From the NCBI RefSeq assembly GCF_020382885.2, contig NC_058497.1:22250330-22314329 (forward strand): 64,000 nt of DNA. Reading direction: 5' to 3'. This DNA is from Scatophagus argus. Taxonomy: Eukaryota > Chordata > Actinopteri > Scatophagidae. Position numbers and translations under genes: made by a program. Below the pieces are notes generated by a model. That model was not told the DNA's origin. It made no database searches and was given only the letters and a program-made list of their open reading frames with translations. Below, one piece after another: positions 35,101-47,500 of the stretch. The number at the start of each line of letters is the position of its first letter. The first letter of the stretch is position 1.

Positions 35101-38100
35101 TTAAACAAAACTTAAACAATACTAAATTTTGATGTGAGCTTCAAAGTTGCTCTGTTTACTTTTGTGTGTGTGAGAGAGAGAGAGAGATTTTTTTTTGACA
35201 TGAAAAATTGAGTTTGGTATGAAAACATATATTAGCTGTTGAGCTGTTGAGGGCTTGGCCTGAAATCTCAGCCTGGTGCACAACTCTAATACTCTCAATA
35301 CATTTGGCACAGATGAAACAGCTGTTTGCCCTGAGGGAAAGTGTTTGATCTCGCTGCTCCTCTCACCACAGGTCCTGCTCAGGTTCCCATGATGTCTCCA
35401 AATGGTTCAGTGCCTCCAATCTATGTGCCTCCTGGATACGTTTCACAGGTATTAATTCTATACTGTTTCCAGAGCACTCTTACTGACTGACACCTTGTTC
35501 AGCTAAGCACACCTTTGATATCTGCATTTTGTGCTCTTGTTTGTTTTACCTTAGATCATAGAAGAGAACGGAGTGCGGAGGGTTCTGGTTTTACCTCAGC
35601 AACCAGAGTTCCATCCCGGGGGCCACTCTCCTCTCCACCACCCACCACCTCCACCCCATGCCCACCTGCCTGCCTTCATCCCACACCCTGCCATGATGCC
35701 CCCACCACCCCACCTGTACACTGGCTTAGCAGGGGGTGTGGGAGACATGAGCTCTCAGTACATCTCCCAGTACCATCCAGCTCATATCTACTCAGAGCAG
35801 GGTGAGCTGGAGCCAGCAGTGTGTGGACTGTTGATTTATTAAGATGTTATTTATTTGTCCCCAACACTTTAATTGCGCAGTCAAGTCATATAATCAAGAC
35901 CTGAGTATACTGTTTAGTCTTTCACTTTCTTAATCTTGTTACCTCACTACCGCCCTGTTTATTTGTCTGCTCTTCTTAATGTTAACCTGTGAACTTGCCT
36001 GCCTCTCTGGCTACCAGGCTCCTGTCTGTGTCTGTACAAACTCACCAGTGTTGCTTTTTTTTCTTCCCTCAGTCTCTTCAGATTCTCACTCCCAACACGG
36101 ACGCCCCCCGTTTGTTCACAGAGATGACAGAACTAGCAAAACGTATGAGCGTCTCCAGAAGAAACTTAAGGATCGTCAGGGAGGTGGAGGGGGAGGGCAG
36201 ATGAAGGACAGCCCTCCGCCTTCGCCACAGAAAACCTGCAGCAGCCCCCCAGCAGTGGACATTCACAATGGTGTTGGAGGGAAAGGGTTGGAAGCGGAGC
36301 AGGGACAGCTCAGCCACACAGTGGCCGGCCCTGACAAGCAGACGGGCAGGGGCAAAAGTGGAGAGCCCAGAGGTAAGAGGTCAACGGGCAGAGGTTTGTC
36401 CAGGTTTACAGTGGGGCTGACGAGCAACATTTTCTGGATGCTGGAAGTGTGCTGATTTGTTTCTGGCACTCAGAACAGTGGCTCATTAGCTGCAGCAGCT
36501 GGTGGCAGTGAGGGATCAGCAGCACAGCCAACAGTGTTCTTGATTACATGAACTCTGACTGCTCATTAATCATGCAGTTTAACGCTGCTACTTGGCCACA
36601 CCAGCACGTAATTAAGGAATTGTGAAAGTGGAGAGAAAATAATACATTGTATATATATTATTATATTATATTAAATAATAAAATATTAATATATATATAT
36701 AATATAAATAAAAAAAATCATGACAATCGAATATATACACTTTTTTTAACTTTTAATAATTCTCAGGGAGGGAGATTTACATTATTGCAAACTGGCTTGT
36801 GAAGTTGACTGCAGTCCTCTCGTGATTTCATCAATTCTTTCAGCTGCAGTTAATTAAATTTGGATCTTTTGAGATTACTGTCAGTATCAAAATTCTCACC
36901 TTCATTTTCTTTGCAATAAGATCACCAACAAACCTGCTCAGTCTAGATGTTGATCGACAATAGTGCGAAAAGATAGCGTGAAAGGTGCTACATTGCACAA
37001 AAAATCCAACAGAAACAACTACATGTGGAGAATGAGTCGGTATTGCCTATTTAAACCCAAATTGGCCCTTACTGTCATATTTGTTCATTATTTCCTTTCA
37101 CTTTTGTCTTCATGTCGTGAGGAGGGTTGTGTTCCCTGTCTGTTTACACCTGTTTGTGTTTCTCCTCAGAACTGGACGCAGAAGCTCAGGCCTTGCAAGC
37201 ACTGCTGAGTACCATCAGTAAACCAGTGGTTAGTGTTCACTTCTGCTATCTTGTTTTTCTTTATCTAATTGATACAATTTGCATGATTTAATGTGACTAT
37301 TAGTGCTGGCTTCATGAAATCTCGTAATGATGCAAATGTGTTGCGTCATTAAACATTCTATTAACATCCATGATGAATTCTTGCTGAGATCCTCCTAATG
37401 GAAGCAGACCTGCTGACGAGCATCCTTGTAGGGATTTCTATTCCCAAACGTGTTACCGAACAACAGCATAAGCAATTACTGAAAGGTTTGAGCTTCGCTT
37501 GGAAAGAATGACATATTTTTAAGTAAAGTGAAGAGACTTTCACATCCTTTATCACATCATTTATTTTGTCACATTTCAAACAGAAATATTTTTATTCTTT
37601 GAAATAATTCCCTTGAAAACCCAGGTTTAGAGGTGCTGGACTCACAGCAGCAGTGTGGATAAATACAGAAGTGAGCAGCAGCTGGATGGGAATCAGTATA
37701 ACTTCTTATAGAATTTCTCTGACCTTTTGTAAGATGGGATTTGTTGGGCCGAAATCCATATAAAAGTAGCAACACAGGTGTGCGGGAAAGATGATGGATA
37801 AAGTTAAGGGAGGTTGTCTCATACTGGGAACGTTCAGCTTCAGTGGAAACTGGATTTTCTACGTCTTTGCCGCCACACTGGTTTGTTAAAGGACTGAGAA
37901 TGTAACTCTGGAAAGTAAAGGAGGAAGGTGGCTCCCGGAGGGCAGAGGGGAGGAGGAGGTACAGACTTGACCTGATTGAATTCTTCCACATATGAATCCC
38001 CCCCTGCAGTGTAGCTCAGGCTATTTTTAAACCTCCTCAAAACAGAATGAAAAATCTTTGGGTTGCGCAGTGCATCCCTGCCAAGTGCTGAAAACTCTTT

Positions 38101-41100
38101 CCCAAAGCCGCATCAGCTTGAGTATTTTGATCCCCATCTCTTTTCCTTTACCAAGCAGTGTGATTTTCATGTTGATTTTGAAAATTTAAGCATAAGGAAT
38201 CTTCTTTTTGGTAAATGTGTAAGGCTTGCAAGCATGATATAAGACTGTTTACCAAACGGGTCCCTCTATAGATTTGTGTTTAGGGTAGTAAAGTTTAGAA
38301 CTGACTGTTTCTGGCTGGTGTTATGGTTAGAGAAGTAAAAGCTTTTGTTCCATATCCATATTTGATGGCGTTTTGTAGACTTGATGATGACACTGAAACT
38401 TTGATTTGATAGGTGTCAGACATCCAGGCAAGAGGAGCAGCAGTGAGCTGGAGTGCGCCCACCAGGCCAGAGAGTGAGAACGGCAGTGTGGAGAGCGACT
38501 GCAGCCCCCCGGAGCCCCTCAGTTACGAGGTTTCTGTTTCATTCAGTGGCAAAGATGGGAAGTACAAGAGTGTGTACTGGTGAGCACTCACGGCAAGACC
38601 CTACACGACCGAACCTCAACTGTTGTTAGACATTTTAAATAGACGGTTAATTGAAGCAACCAAATTTTTCCTGTTTTCCCACTGACGCAGCGGGGAAGAG
38701 CAAAGCGCTACTTTAGAAGACCTTCGACCAGCAACGGACTATCATGTCAGGTTGGCATATCCCTCCACCCGCTTTTGTTTTAACCGCAGTGTCCGTGCAC
38801 AGAGCAACAGTTTGTAAGCAGTTTGTTCTGCTTTCCTCAGGGTCCAGGCCATGTCTAACTGTTTACAAGGAAGCCCGTCGGAGCCTCTGAGCTTCACCAC
38901 TTTGAGCTGTGAGCCGGAACCTCCCAATCCTCCCAGGAAGGTCAGCGGGACCAAGAACACACTCGTACTCCAGTGGAAGGTAAAAAACAATGGGATGACT
39001 GATGGAGTTGGGATTTAAAACCGTAGTTTTAAGAGCAGCGGAGAAGTAGCAACAGCATCTATGTTACAGAAGGAAAGGGTTTAAGATTGTTAAACACAGA
39101 CTAACTAATATGTAAACCAGGGTGTCACTTGATAGCCAAAGCATCTTTCATACACACACCTATTTGTCCTCTTTAGTAGGCTTATAGTAGGCCAAAAGAC
39201 TTTATGACTAAAAGGTCGCCCAGCAGAAATCCCCTGACTGGATGAAACAGAAAAGGTGATTCAGAGATTATCTTCCCCTTCTTAACAGGTTTTTCTGCGA
39301 TCCATTTCAGTGTGGTATCACAGATCACCTGCTAGGTGTGCGTGTAAACGTGTGAGAGTTTGGCAAAGCACTTCACTTCATCCATGCTCAGCAACCTTCA
39401 CTGAATAAATTAAATCATAGAAAAGCACGAACACCTGGATGCACCTTATCTGTTAGTAGTGCTGCAGGTTGCGTCTTTGTAATTAGCGGCTGTTACAGGA
39501 AATGTTTAGCAGTAGATTTTGAACTAAAGATGGTGGTGCTTAAGCCAACTAAAAATGGGCCATTAAATGTTTTTTTTTTCTTTTTCAGTCTGTATGCAGC
39601 AAATATCCATCAATGTATAACTAGCTATGGTTTATCTACAGGCTCCGTGTGACAATGGTTCCAAAATCCAGAACTACATTCTTCAGTGGGATGAGGTATT
39701 TGTTAGCTTTTTGTTTGTTTATTTATTTATTGTAAAAGAAACGTTGAACACTCAGTTACAATTTGTTCTCTGCAGGGGAAGGGCGATGGGATTTATGAAC
39801 AGTGCTACTATGGACCTCAGAAGCAGTACAGAGTGACCAAGCTTTCCCCAGCTTCGAGATACTCCTTCCGCCTTTCAGCCAAAAATGACATGGGTGTAAG
39901 GTAGGCGTGTTAACATGCTAGATTATTTCCTGGATGGCACTGTCCCCGTTGTCCATTTTTTATGTTGGTGTTTCCTCCATTCACTGTCTCCATCTGTGTG
40001 CACATGTGTGTCTCTCTCACTCTGGCTCTCCTGTCTCTTTGTCCCATTCTCTCCCATCCTCTGTCTGTCTCTCTCTCTCTTTCTCTTTCTGCCCTCCCCA
40101 GCGAGTTCAGTGAAGTGGTGGACCTGTTCACCTCATGCAGTGTGCCATTGCCACCCTTCCCTCCAGAGCAGGAGATGGCTGGGGTGACCTGGCTGTGTCT
40201 GAAGTGGCAGAGGCCCGCTAGTTCTCCAAAGGAGGATGACATCTGCTATATTTTGGAGATGGAGGAGGAAGGCTCGGTACGTCTCTCACCATCTCTTTTT
40301 AAACAGGGAAGGCATTTGAGTTTGAAACCCATAAATGTCACACCAGCATCTGTAACAAAAGGTTCTCTGTTGAAATATTGCACATAATGTTTCCCTCCTG
40401 TGTGAGTTGCTGGTTGCGGTGGCAGGACCATTACTTCTCAGATTGCAGCACAGACAAGTGAATCTCTTTGACTTGCGTTCATCCTTAGACAGCGTGAAAT
40501 ATGTACACCGTCAGCAAAGCGCACTTACAGTTTTCACAGTTAGAATCAGTTTATAACAGACATCATTTTTCCTGATTGATTTGCATTCTTATGTATCTTT
40601 GTGATGTATTTATTTACTACAGTTTCTTTCAACCCAGCCAAGAAGAAAAATCTTTTTCTTCTTCTTCTTCTTTTTTTTTTTTTTTGCAACAATTTATCAG
40701 TTTTCTCTAAAAGTTACATGACATTTATAGCTACTGTCACCTGTGCCTGCACTGCAAGCATCTACCTGCAGACATTGTGCCTGTCAGACACAAACACAAA
40801 AAAGTTCCTCCGTCCCCTGAAGCTGTTTGTCTCCTGCAGACCACTTTGTTTTCTGTGCTACAATGGTTGTCTGATGAAGTCATTGCTCACCTGGTTGTTT
40901 TCTTTCTCCCTTCGTCATTTGTCTTTGGCCCAGGGATATGGCTTCCAGCCAAGCTATGACGGCGAAGAACTCTCCTGCACCGTCAGGAATCTCCACAGGA
41001 GTACCAAGTACAGGTTTAGGGTAAGGATGCACTGTGATGTTTGCAGTCAAAGCCGGTGATCCACAGGTTTAATTTAGGCTGTGGTGGAGTGTGTATGTGT

Positions 41101-41489
41101 GGATGGGACAGGCTTTAGGCAGGGAGGGTGCTGAGGCCCACAGTGGACCTATGACTCATCCGTTTGCAGGATTCTGCCAGCAGGGCGGTGGGCAACTGAC
41201 AGCATAAACAGGAGGGCTCCGACGCTTGTCACATGCGGGACTCCTATAGGGGTGGGCGATTTGGCCAACAAAACTAATGTTGCATTCTGTTTCCAATCAT
41301 GATCCAAGACCTGAATTGCGATCTTTTTTTCTCAATTTTGAAAAGCCATTTGTTGATTGAAAATATTTGAAGAACATGTTACCCATTCACCTTTTTGAAT
41401 TCTACTCAACACTTCACCTTATTGCAGTGTTTACTCACAAACTACTTTAATCTCCTCACCTTGTTTTTCCTTCAGCCATCCCTCCGTCT

Positions 41490-41526
<37 letters not shown>

Positions 41527-44500
41527 ACGCACACACTCACACACCAGCTTGTTCCGCCCTGCCTCACTCACTCTACTTCTCTGTCCCTGTGTCTTCTCTG
41601 ACTTTCTTTGTCGGCAAGATGTTTTACAAAGTCGCCCAAAAAGCACAACTCGTGTTTTGGATTAATTTGGATTTATTTCATCCTCAACTCAGTTTTCACA
41701 ACAACGTGTGAGCGTGTGGAGGAGACTAGTTAATTATGTAGCGTCTTAAAAGGATTGAAATCAGGTGCACTTACAAGTAAAAAAGAAGTTCATAATAAGG
41801 CCTCTGTTAATCAGTGCATTTACAGGAGGGGCTCCTCTGTGTCTCCTCTGTGTCTCTTAGAGCATTCTCACTACTGGAAAAACTCTGGTTTAGGTGAGGG
41901 CTGGCTCCTGGTTAGAGTCTGCAGCAGGCAGGGCATGATGAGGCCACCACCGTAATGATGACTGTGTTTGTGTTGATATCAGTGCTGCATGTATTTGGAT
42001 GCAACTGCAATATCAGCAAAAGAAATAAAGTAATAATCAGGCAAAACTGATAGCGAGAATTAGGAAGCTTTACTCACATTGTCAGAAATCTCTCCACCAC
42101 TGCATTCCTAAACATGATACTGACAGAAACATGTTGTATTACCCAAACAAACCACCGTACGTCCAAATGAGAGAAATGTTCATTGTTCACTCTGAAGACT
42201 CCCTCCCTCCCCCTTTTCCAATTATCCAGCTGCGCAGTGTGAGCGTAGCCTGGATGCTGCGCAGGTTTGTCTCAGTACAGTATTTGAATTAGCTGCACTC
42301 GGCAGGCTCACTGAGATTTCTGCATTATTGCAGATGAACAATACTGAAATGCAAATGCTGCTAAAGCTTGTTGCCTCGCTGATTGCTATGCTTGTGTTTG
42401 AACTGTGTAGTTGTATCTGTAGATGCCTTACATCTGCAGCTGAACATTGTTTGTTCATGGCCATTTTAGTTGGAGACAGAGGGTGTTACACTCACTCCCT
42501 CACATCCCTTCGTTACTCTTCTGAGTCTAGTCAGTCAGCTTGTGATCAGGATGACAATGACAATGATTTTGATGCACTTGTCCTCATCTGTGCAAACAGT
42601 AGCCAATATTCTGATAGGAATGATTTGACTCCTGAATGCCTGCACTCGTGCATTTCCTCCAGGTGGCAGCATACAACTCGGAGGGGAAGAGTAACCCTAG
42701 CCAGGTGGTCGAGTTCATCACGAACCCAGACAGACCCAGCAGTCCCTGCAGACCTGTCATCAGAGGAAGGGTCCTGCCCAACAGCTTCAGGATGGCCTGG
42801 GGTGAGCCTTTCCTGTCACAAAGATCAGAATGAAAACTGAGCTTGCTGACATTCCCAGGCTGCCCAGTTGAAGAACTGGGTTAGTTCAGTTAGATGATGA
42901 TTTTTTTTAATTGGTTTTCTAATTCAGAACCCCCGAAAGATGATGGTGGAGCAGAAGTCACAAAGTATGTTGTGGAGCTGTCTGAGGGTTTAAGTGGTAA
43001 GTTGCAAATGGTGAAAATAAAAATGTCCCGTTGGTAAAGTTAAGAAAGACACAGTTGACACACATTGAAAAGTTATATTATTGAAATGTTTAACATTTAT
43101 TTGCAATGTGTTTCTATTTAGGCGTGTCATGGGAGCTTGTTTACTCAGGGCCAGCGAAGGAGCATGTGTGTGAAGGCTTGAAGCCCGGCTGCTCCTACCA
43201 GACACGAGTTTACTGCATGAGCGAGGGGGGACAAAGCCCGGTGAGTCACACTTGCATGACCTTTGGGTTTCGCCACAGGAATTCAAAGAGTTTGCTGATC
43301 AGTTGCGATTTTATCACAGGCTAGAAAGTCACAAAATTGCACCTGGTTTTCAGTCAATACATTAGACATACACGAGGACCAAGATTACTATTAAAATGAA
43401 TGATAATAGTATGTTTTATTTTGGTAGTGTGTGAATTTACTCAAAGGCACTTTATATGGTAAGAGAAAAAGACAGAAACAGTAAAGGCAATATCAGTGTA
43501 ATTTTAGAAGCGGATTAGATTATAAAATCAACTACTTTCTATCAAAAATCTGTGATGCAGATTTTAATGACCTCCTCCTCCTCCTCCTCCTCCTTCTTCT
43601 TCTTTTTTCACCTAAAATGGACTTAAAAGGTAGAGTCACTCCATACTTGAATATGGAAACAGACACTCCCAGGGTGTCGCTCACGATGCAGCTACACAGC
43701 ATAAAACCTGATTAATGTGCACCGTTTTTTTTTTTTGGCTCTCTTAATATTGATCATTTCTCAGCTGTTATATACAGTATATTGTGATGGTAAGGGTAGG
43801 CAGCCATGAATCTCACCACATCCCACAGTTGATTTGATAAATTTTAGATGAATAATTTTAGATAGGCACTCTATTTATGGTGCGTTTTAATAGGAAATTG
43901 TCATTCAGCCAGTGTCCTATGTTGGGAGATTAGACTATGCTCCTGGTGTGTAAGTGCAAGACAAAGCCCACTAATCGATTAATCCTCCCTGCATGTGTCA
44001 GAGGATGTTTTTCTTAATTAGTCCAGTTCACAGACACTCTTCATTAATTTCTTCATCAGCTGTTAGTGCATGCATTAATTCATCAAGGAGCTTGTAAAGA
44101 AACATGATTCATGGTGGCACGATCCTGCCTTTTGGTTCTGCACAATGTGACATAACACTCACATGTTTGCCTTTTATCACAGTGGAGAGTCAGGAAAAAG
44201 CTATTTTTTCACTCACCAGACAACCTGTCTAACTTAATCCATAGCTTTGTAAAGAATTCTGCATATTTCTTTGTATGCAGGGTCTACCTTTCAACGATGC
44301 ATTCATATTTGTCTCCTCTCTGGTCTGTTATAACCTAAATCAGTCTTGTGTTGTGTGAGAGAGAGAAAGAGGAGGGCGGTGAGATTGTCAATTTGTTTTT
44401 GTTGTTTTTCTCTCTGTCTCTTAATTGGTGTGTTGTCTTTCCTTGCAAGCTGTCGGAGACCCTGCAGGTCCAGACTCCCGCAGTCCCCCCAGGGCCCTGC

Positions 44501-47500
44501 CAGCCCCCTCGGCTAGTGGGCAAGCCCAAAGCCAGGGAGGTGCAGCTGCGCTGGGGTGAGTCATTCCTCTCCATCTCAGATCTGTGTGGGATGTATTCTA
44601 GCTTCTGTTGATGCGATTATTTGCCGAGCGAACTAGCTCAAAGCAGTCAGCTTTGATTATGCAGTTTATTTTTTGCCTTTCTTTGTGTATATACTCTGTT
44701 ATTTTTTTTCCTGGAAAACCCCTTTGAAAGTATATTGATTTATAAACACTGGTTGCACACATGTCCCAGGTCCCCCTCAGGTAGATGGAGGCAGCCCAGT
44801 GTCCTGCTACAGTGTGGAAGTGAGTGGGCTGCAGTCTGAGGAGAGCAGGGAGGTTTACCAAGGTCCAGAGCTGGACTGCTCTGTGGGAGGCTTAATGCCT
44901 GGCAAAACCTACAGCTTCCGGATCAAGGCAGCGAACAAGGCTGGGGTGAGAACGAGTGTCAATGAAAGGAGAAGGGATCGCTTAGTTTCGTCTACATGCT
45001 TTCAACTAATGTGAATTTTTTTCAGTTGTATTAGATTGTTTTTGCTCTTTTATGCGAATAGTTTGGACCTCTTTCGGAACGCTGTGAGGTTACAACTGGC
45101 CCCGGGGCCCCTGAGCAGTGCAAGGCTCCGTCCACCATGTGCAAATCCCCCAGCTGTGTTGTTGTTAGCTGGGAGGTAAGACAAACTCCTCTTCTGTTCC
45201 TCCAACAGATGTACATAAACTATAATATCACACGTATGATTGTGAGCATGCATGAGAAAACTTGACATCAGTTTCAGCACTGATGGGCGTTCTCATCGCG
45301 GTTTCTCTTTCAGGCCCCTCCCTGCAATGGGGCTCCTGTGACAGAGTTTCGTCTCGAGTGGGGAGCTGCTGAGGGCAGCATGCAGGTGTGTTTCACTGGC
45401 CCGGCCCTTAGCCATGAAGTGAAGGGCCTGCTGCCTGCGACCAGCTACTTCTGCCGGGTACAGGTGAGCATTAATAAACAATTTACTTACTTAATCAAGC
45501 CTGGGCTAATTTCCATCTGTTTGTGTACTTTTTGTTCACTCGCTACTTCGTCATGATGAACAGGCTCATATAGCAGCAGGCTAGACCGTGTCTCCCTGGT
45601 GCTGTTGTACTGAATGTGTTTCCAGTCTGTTTGTGTAAAAGGAGACACATTTTGGCATTTAAACAGTAGTTTTGTCCTTTGGCTTTGGTTCAGGCTCAAA
45701 TTTCAGGCTGTGCTGTTCTCTTGCAGCCTCTTTTGTGGTCCAGCAGGGGACAAAGGGAAGGACACTGGTTTCTTACGGGTTATCACACATGCACTGTGTT
45801 TATTTTTCCCACTGCCACTATTGGTTCACAGTGAAGGCAGTACTTCTCTGTTACAATAAGACCCTCTTGAGTTATTATGGTCCGGTCAGGCTGAAAAACC
45901 AGACTTTTATTAAAATAGTTGACGAAAATCCTAAGCCGTATGGTTCTAGTTTTTTTTTTTTTTTCAAATATGTAATTGTATTTATTTATTCACTTCCTGG
46001 CTTGGCTACATAATAAAAACCATTCAGTTGATAGGACTTGTTCAAACCCTGGCCAGTTACCGTATGTCTACATTGGAACTCCACCTTGTGGTCAAACTTG
46101 GTCATTACATGTGTGTCCCTTCACGTCACAAATTGGAGTTGACGTTGACTTGATTAGCTGACTCTTGTGTGTTGCCGTGCAGGCTGTGAATGTGGCCGGC
46201 GTGGGGCCATTCAGCGAGGCGGTGTTGTGCCAGACGCCCTGCTCCGTGCCTGCAGCTGTCAGCAACATCTACGCGCTGAAGGAGTCCGAGCTGCAAAGGT
46301 ACGAGACACCAGTGGACGCAGATGAAGACGAGGAGGATGAGGATAACTGTTCCCAGCCGCCACCTTTCTACTCGCCGTCCACCTGCCTGGGTATTTCCTG
46401 GGACCCCCCGTGTGATCATGGCTCTGAGATCACTTCCTACCTGATCGACCTCGGAGAGCGCCAGCCTATTGTTGTCGGTCCCGTCACCAAACACATCATC
46501 CAACACCTGCAGCCTGACACCAGCTACAGGTTGGTGCTCCCTCATGGGAACAGAAGCATGTTGCATTGCGCTTGTGCTGCACAACTTTGCCCTTCGTTCG
46601 TTGAATCACATAAATGATCCTTTTTTTAGGTGTGTGGAAATGACATTCAGTTGATGAGATATAATTGCGCTAGTGCCGCTTTGCAGCTCCATCCTTGGAA
46701 CCTGCTGATGTCATCCGTCTTCTTCCTTTTCCTCAGGATCCGAATCCAAGCCCTTAACAGTCTGGGAGCAGGCCCCTTTAGTCACACCTTTAAGCTGAAG
46801 ACGAAACCCCTGCCCCCACAGCCACCCCGTCTGGAGTGCACCGCCTTCAGCCACCAGACCCTCAGGCTCAAGTGGGGCGACGGCCCAGCCAAAGCCTCCA
46901 CCTCAGACGCCCTCCAGTATCAGCTGCAGATGGGAGACAAGAGCGGCAGGTCAGTGGCCCATTAGTCAGGCGAGGGGAAGTGACCTGACAAGAGATAAAC
47001 CATAGGAGACGACACTGGTGTTGGCGCAGAAGCTTTAGATTTATGGAGGGAAGGCGGAGTACATATGAAGTGATGTACCTGCATGCCTATTTAAGGAGAC
47101 AGGAACTGATTATCTACTGTATATTTCCTGACACGGGAGTCACTCGTCTCTTTGCTTTTTGTCATCTTTTCCCTTTTACTCATTAAAATTAATTGTTTTT
47201 CTTTTTTTCCCTGTTCCTGTCATTGCAGATTTATATCCTTGTATAAAGGACCATGCCACACACACAAAGTCCAGAGGCTTAATGAGTCTACCTCTTACAC
47301 GTTCCGCATCCAGGCCTTTAACGAAGCGGGTGAAGGGCCCTTCTCCAGTGTTTACACATTCACCACCCCACGCTCTCCTCCAGCCCCTGTGAAAGGTACA
47401 GTGTCTTTCTTTCTTTCTTCCTCTCACTTTCACCAGCTCACCCACATTCTGTCTGTTCGATGTGGATCGGCTCTTATTATCTCGACAAACACTCGCTGCT

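Noticed and set aside
37569..37991. 140-codon open frame on the minus strand inside fndc3a intron 6
   Set aside because: No recognisable domain, no splice or promoter context, and composition like the surrounding intron; judged chance.
42328..42840. 170-codon plus-strand frame overlapping fndc3a exon 14
   Set aside because: It crosses the exon in a different frame; the conserved VAAYNSEGKSNPS frame is the real one.
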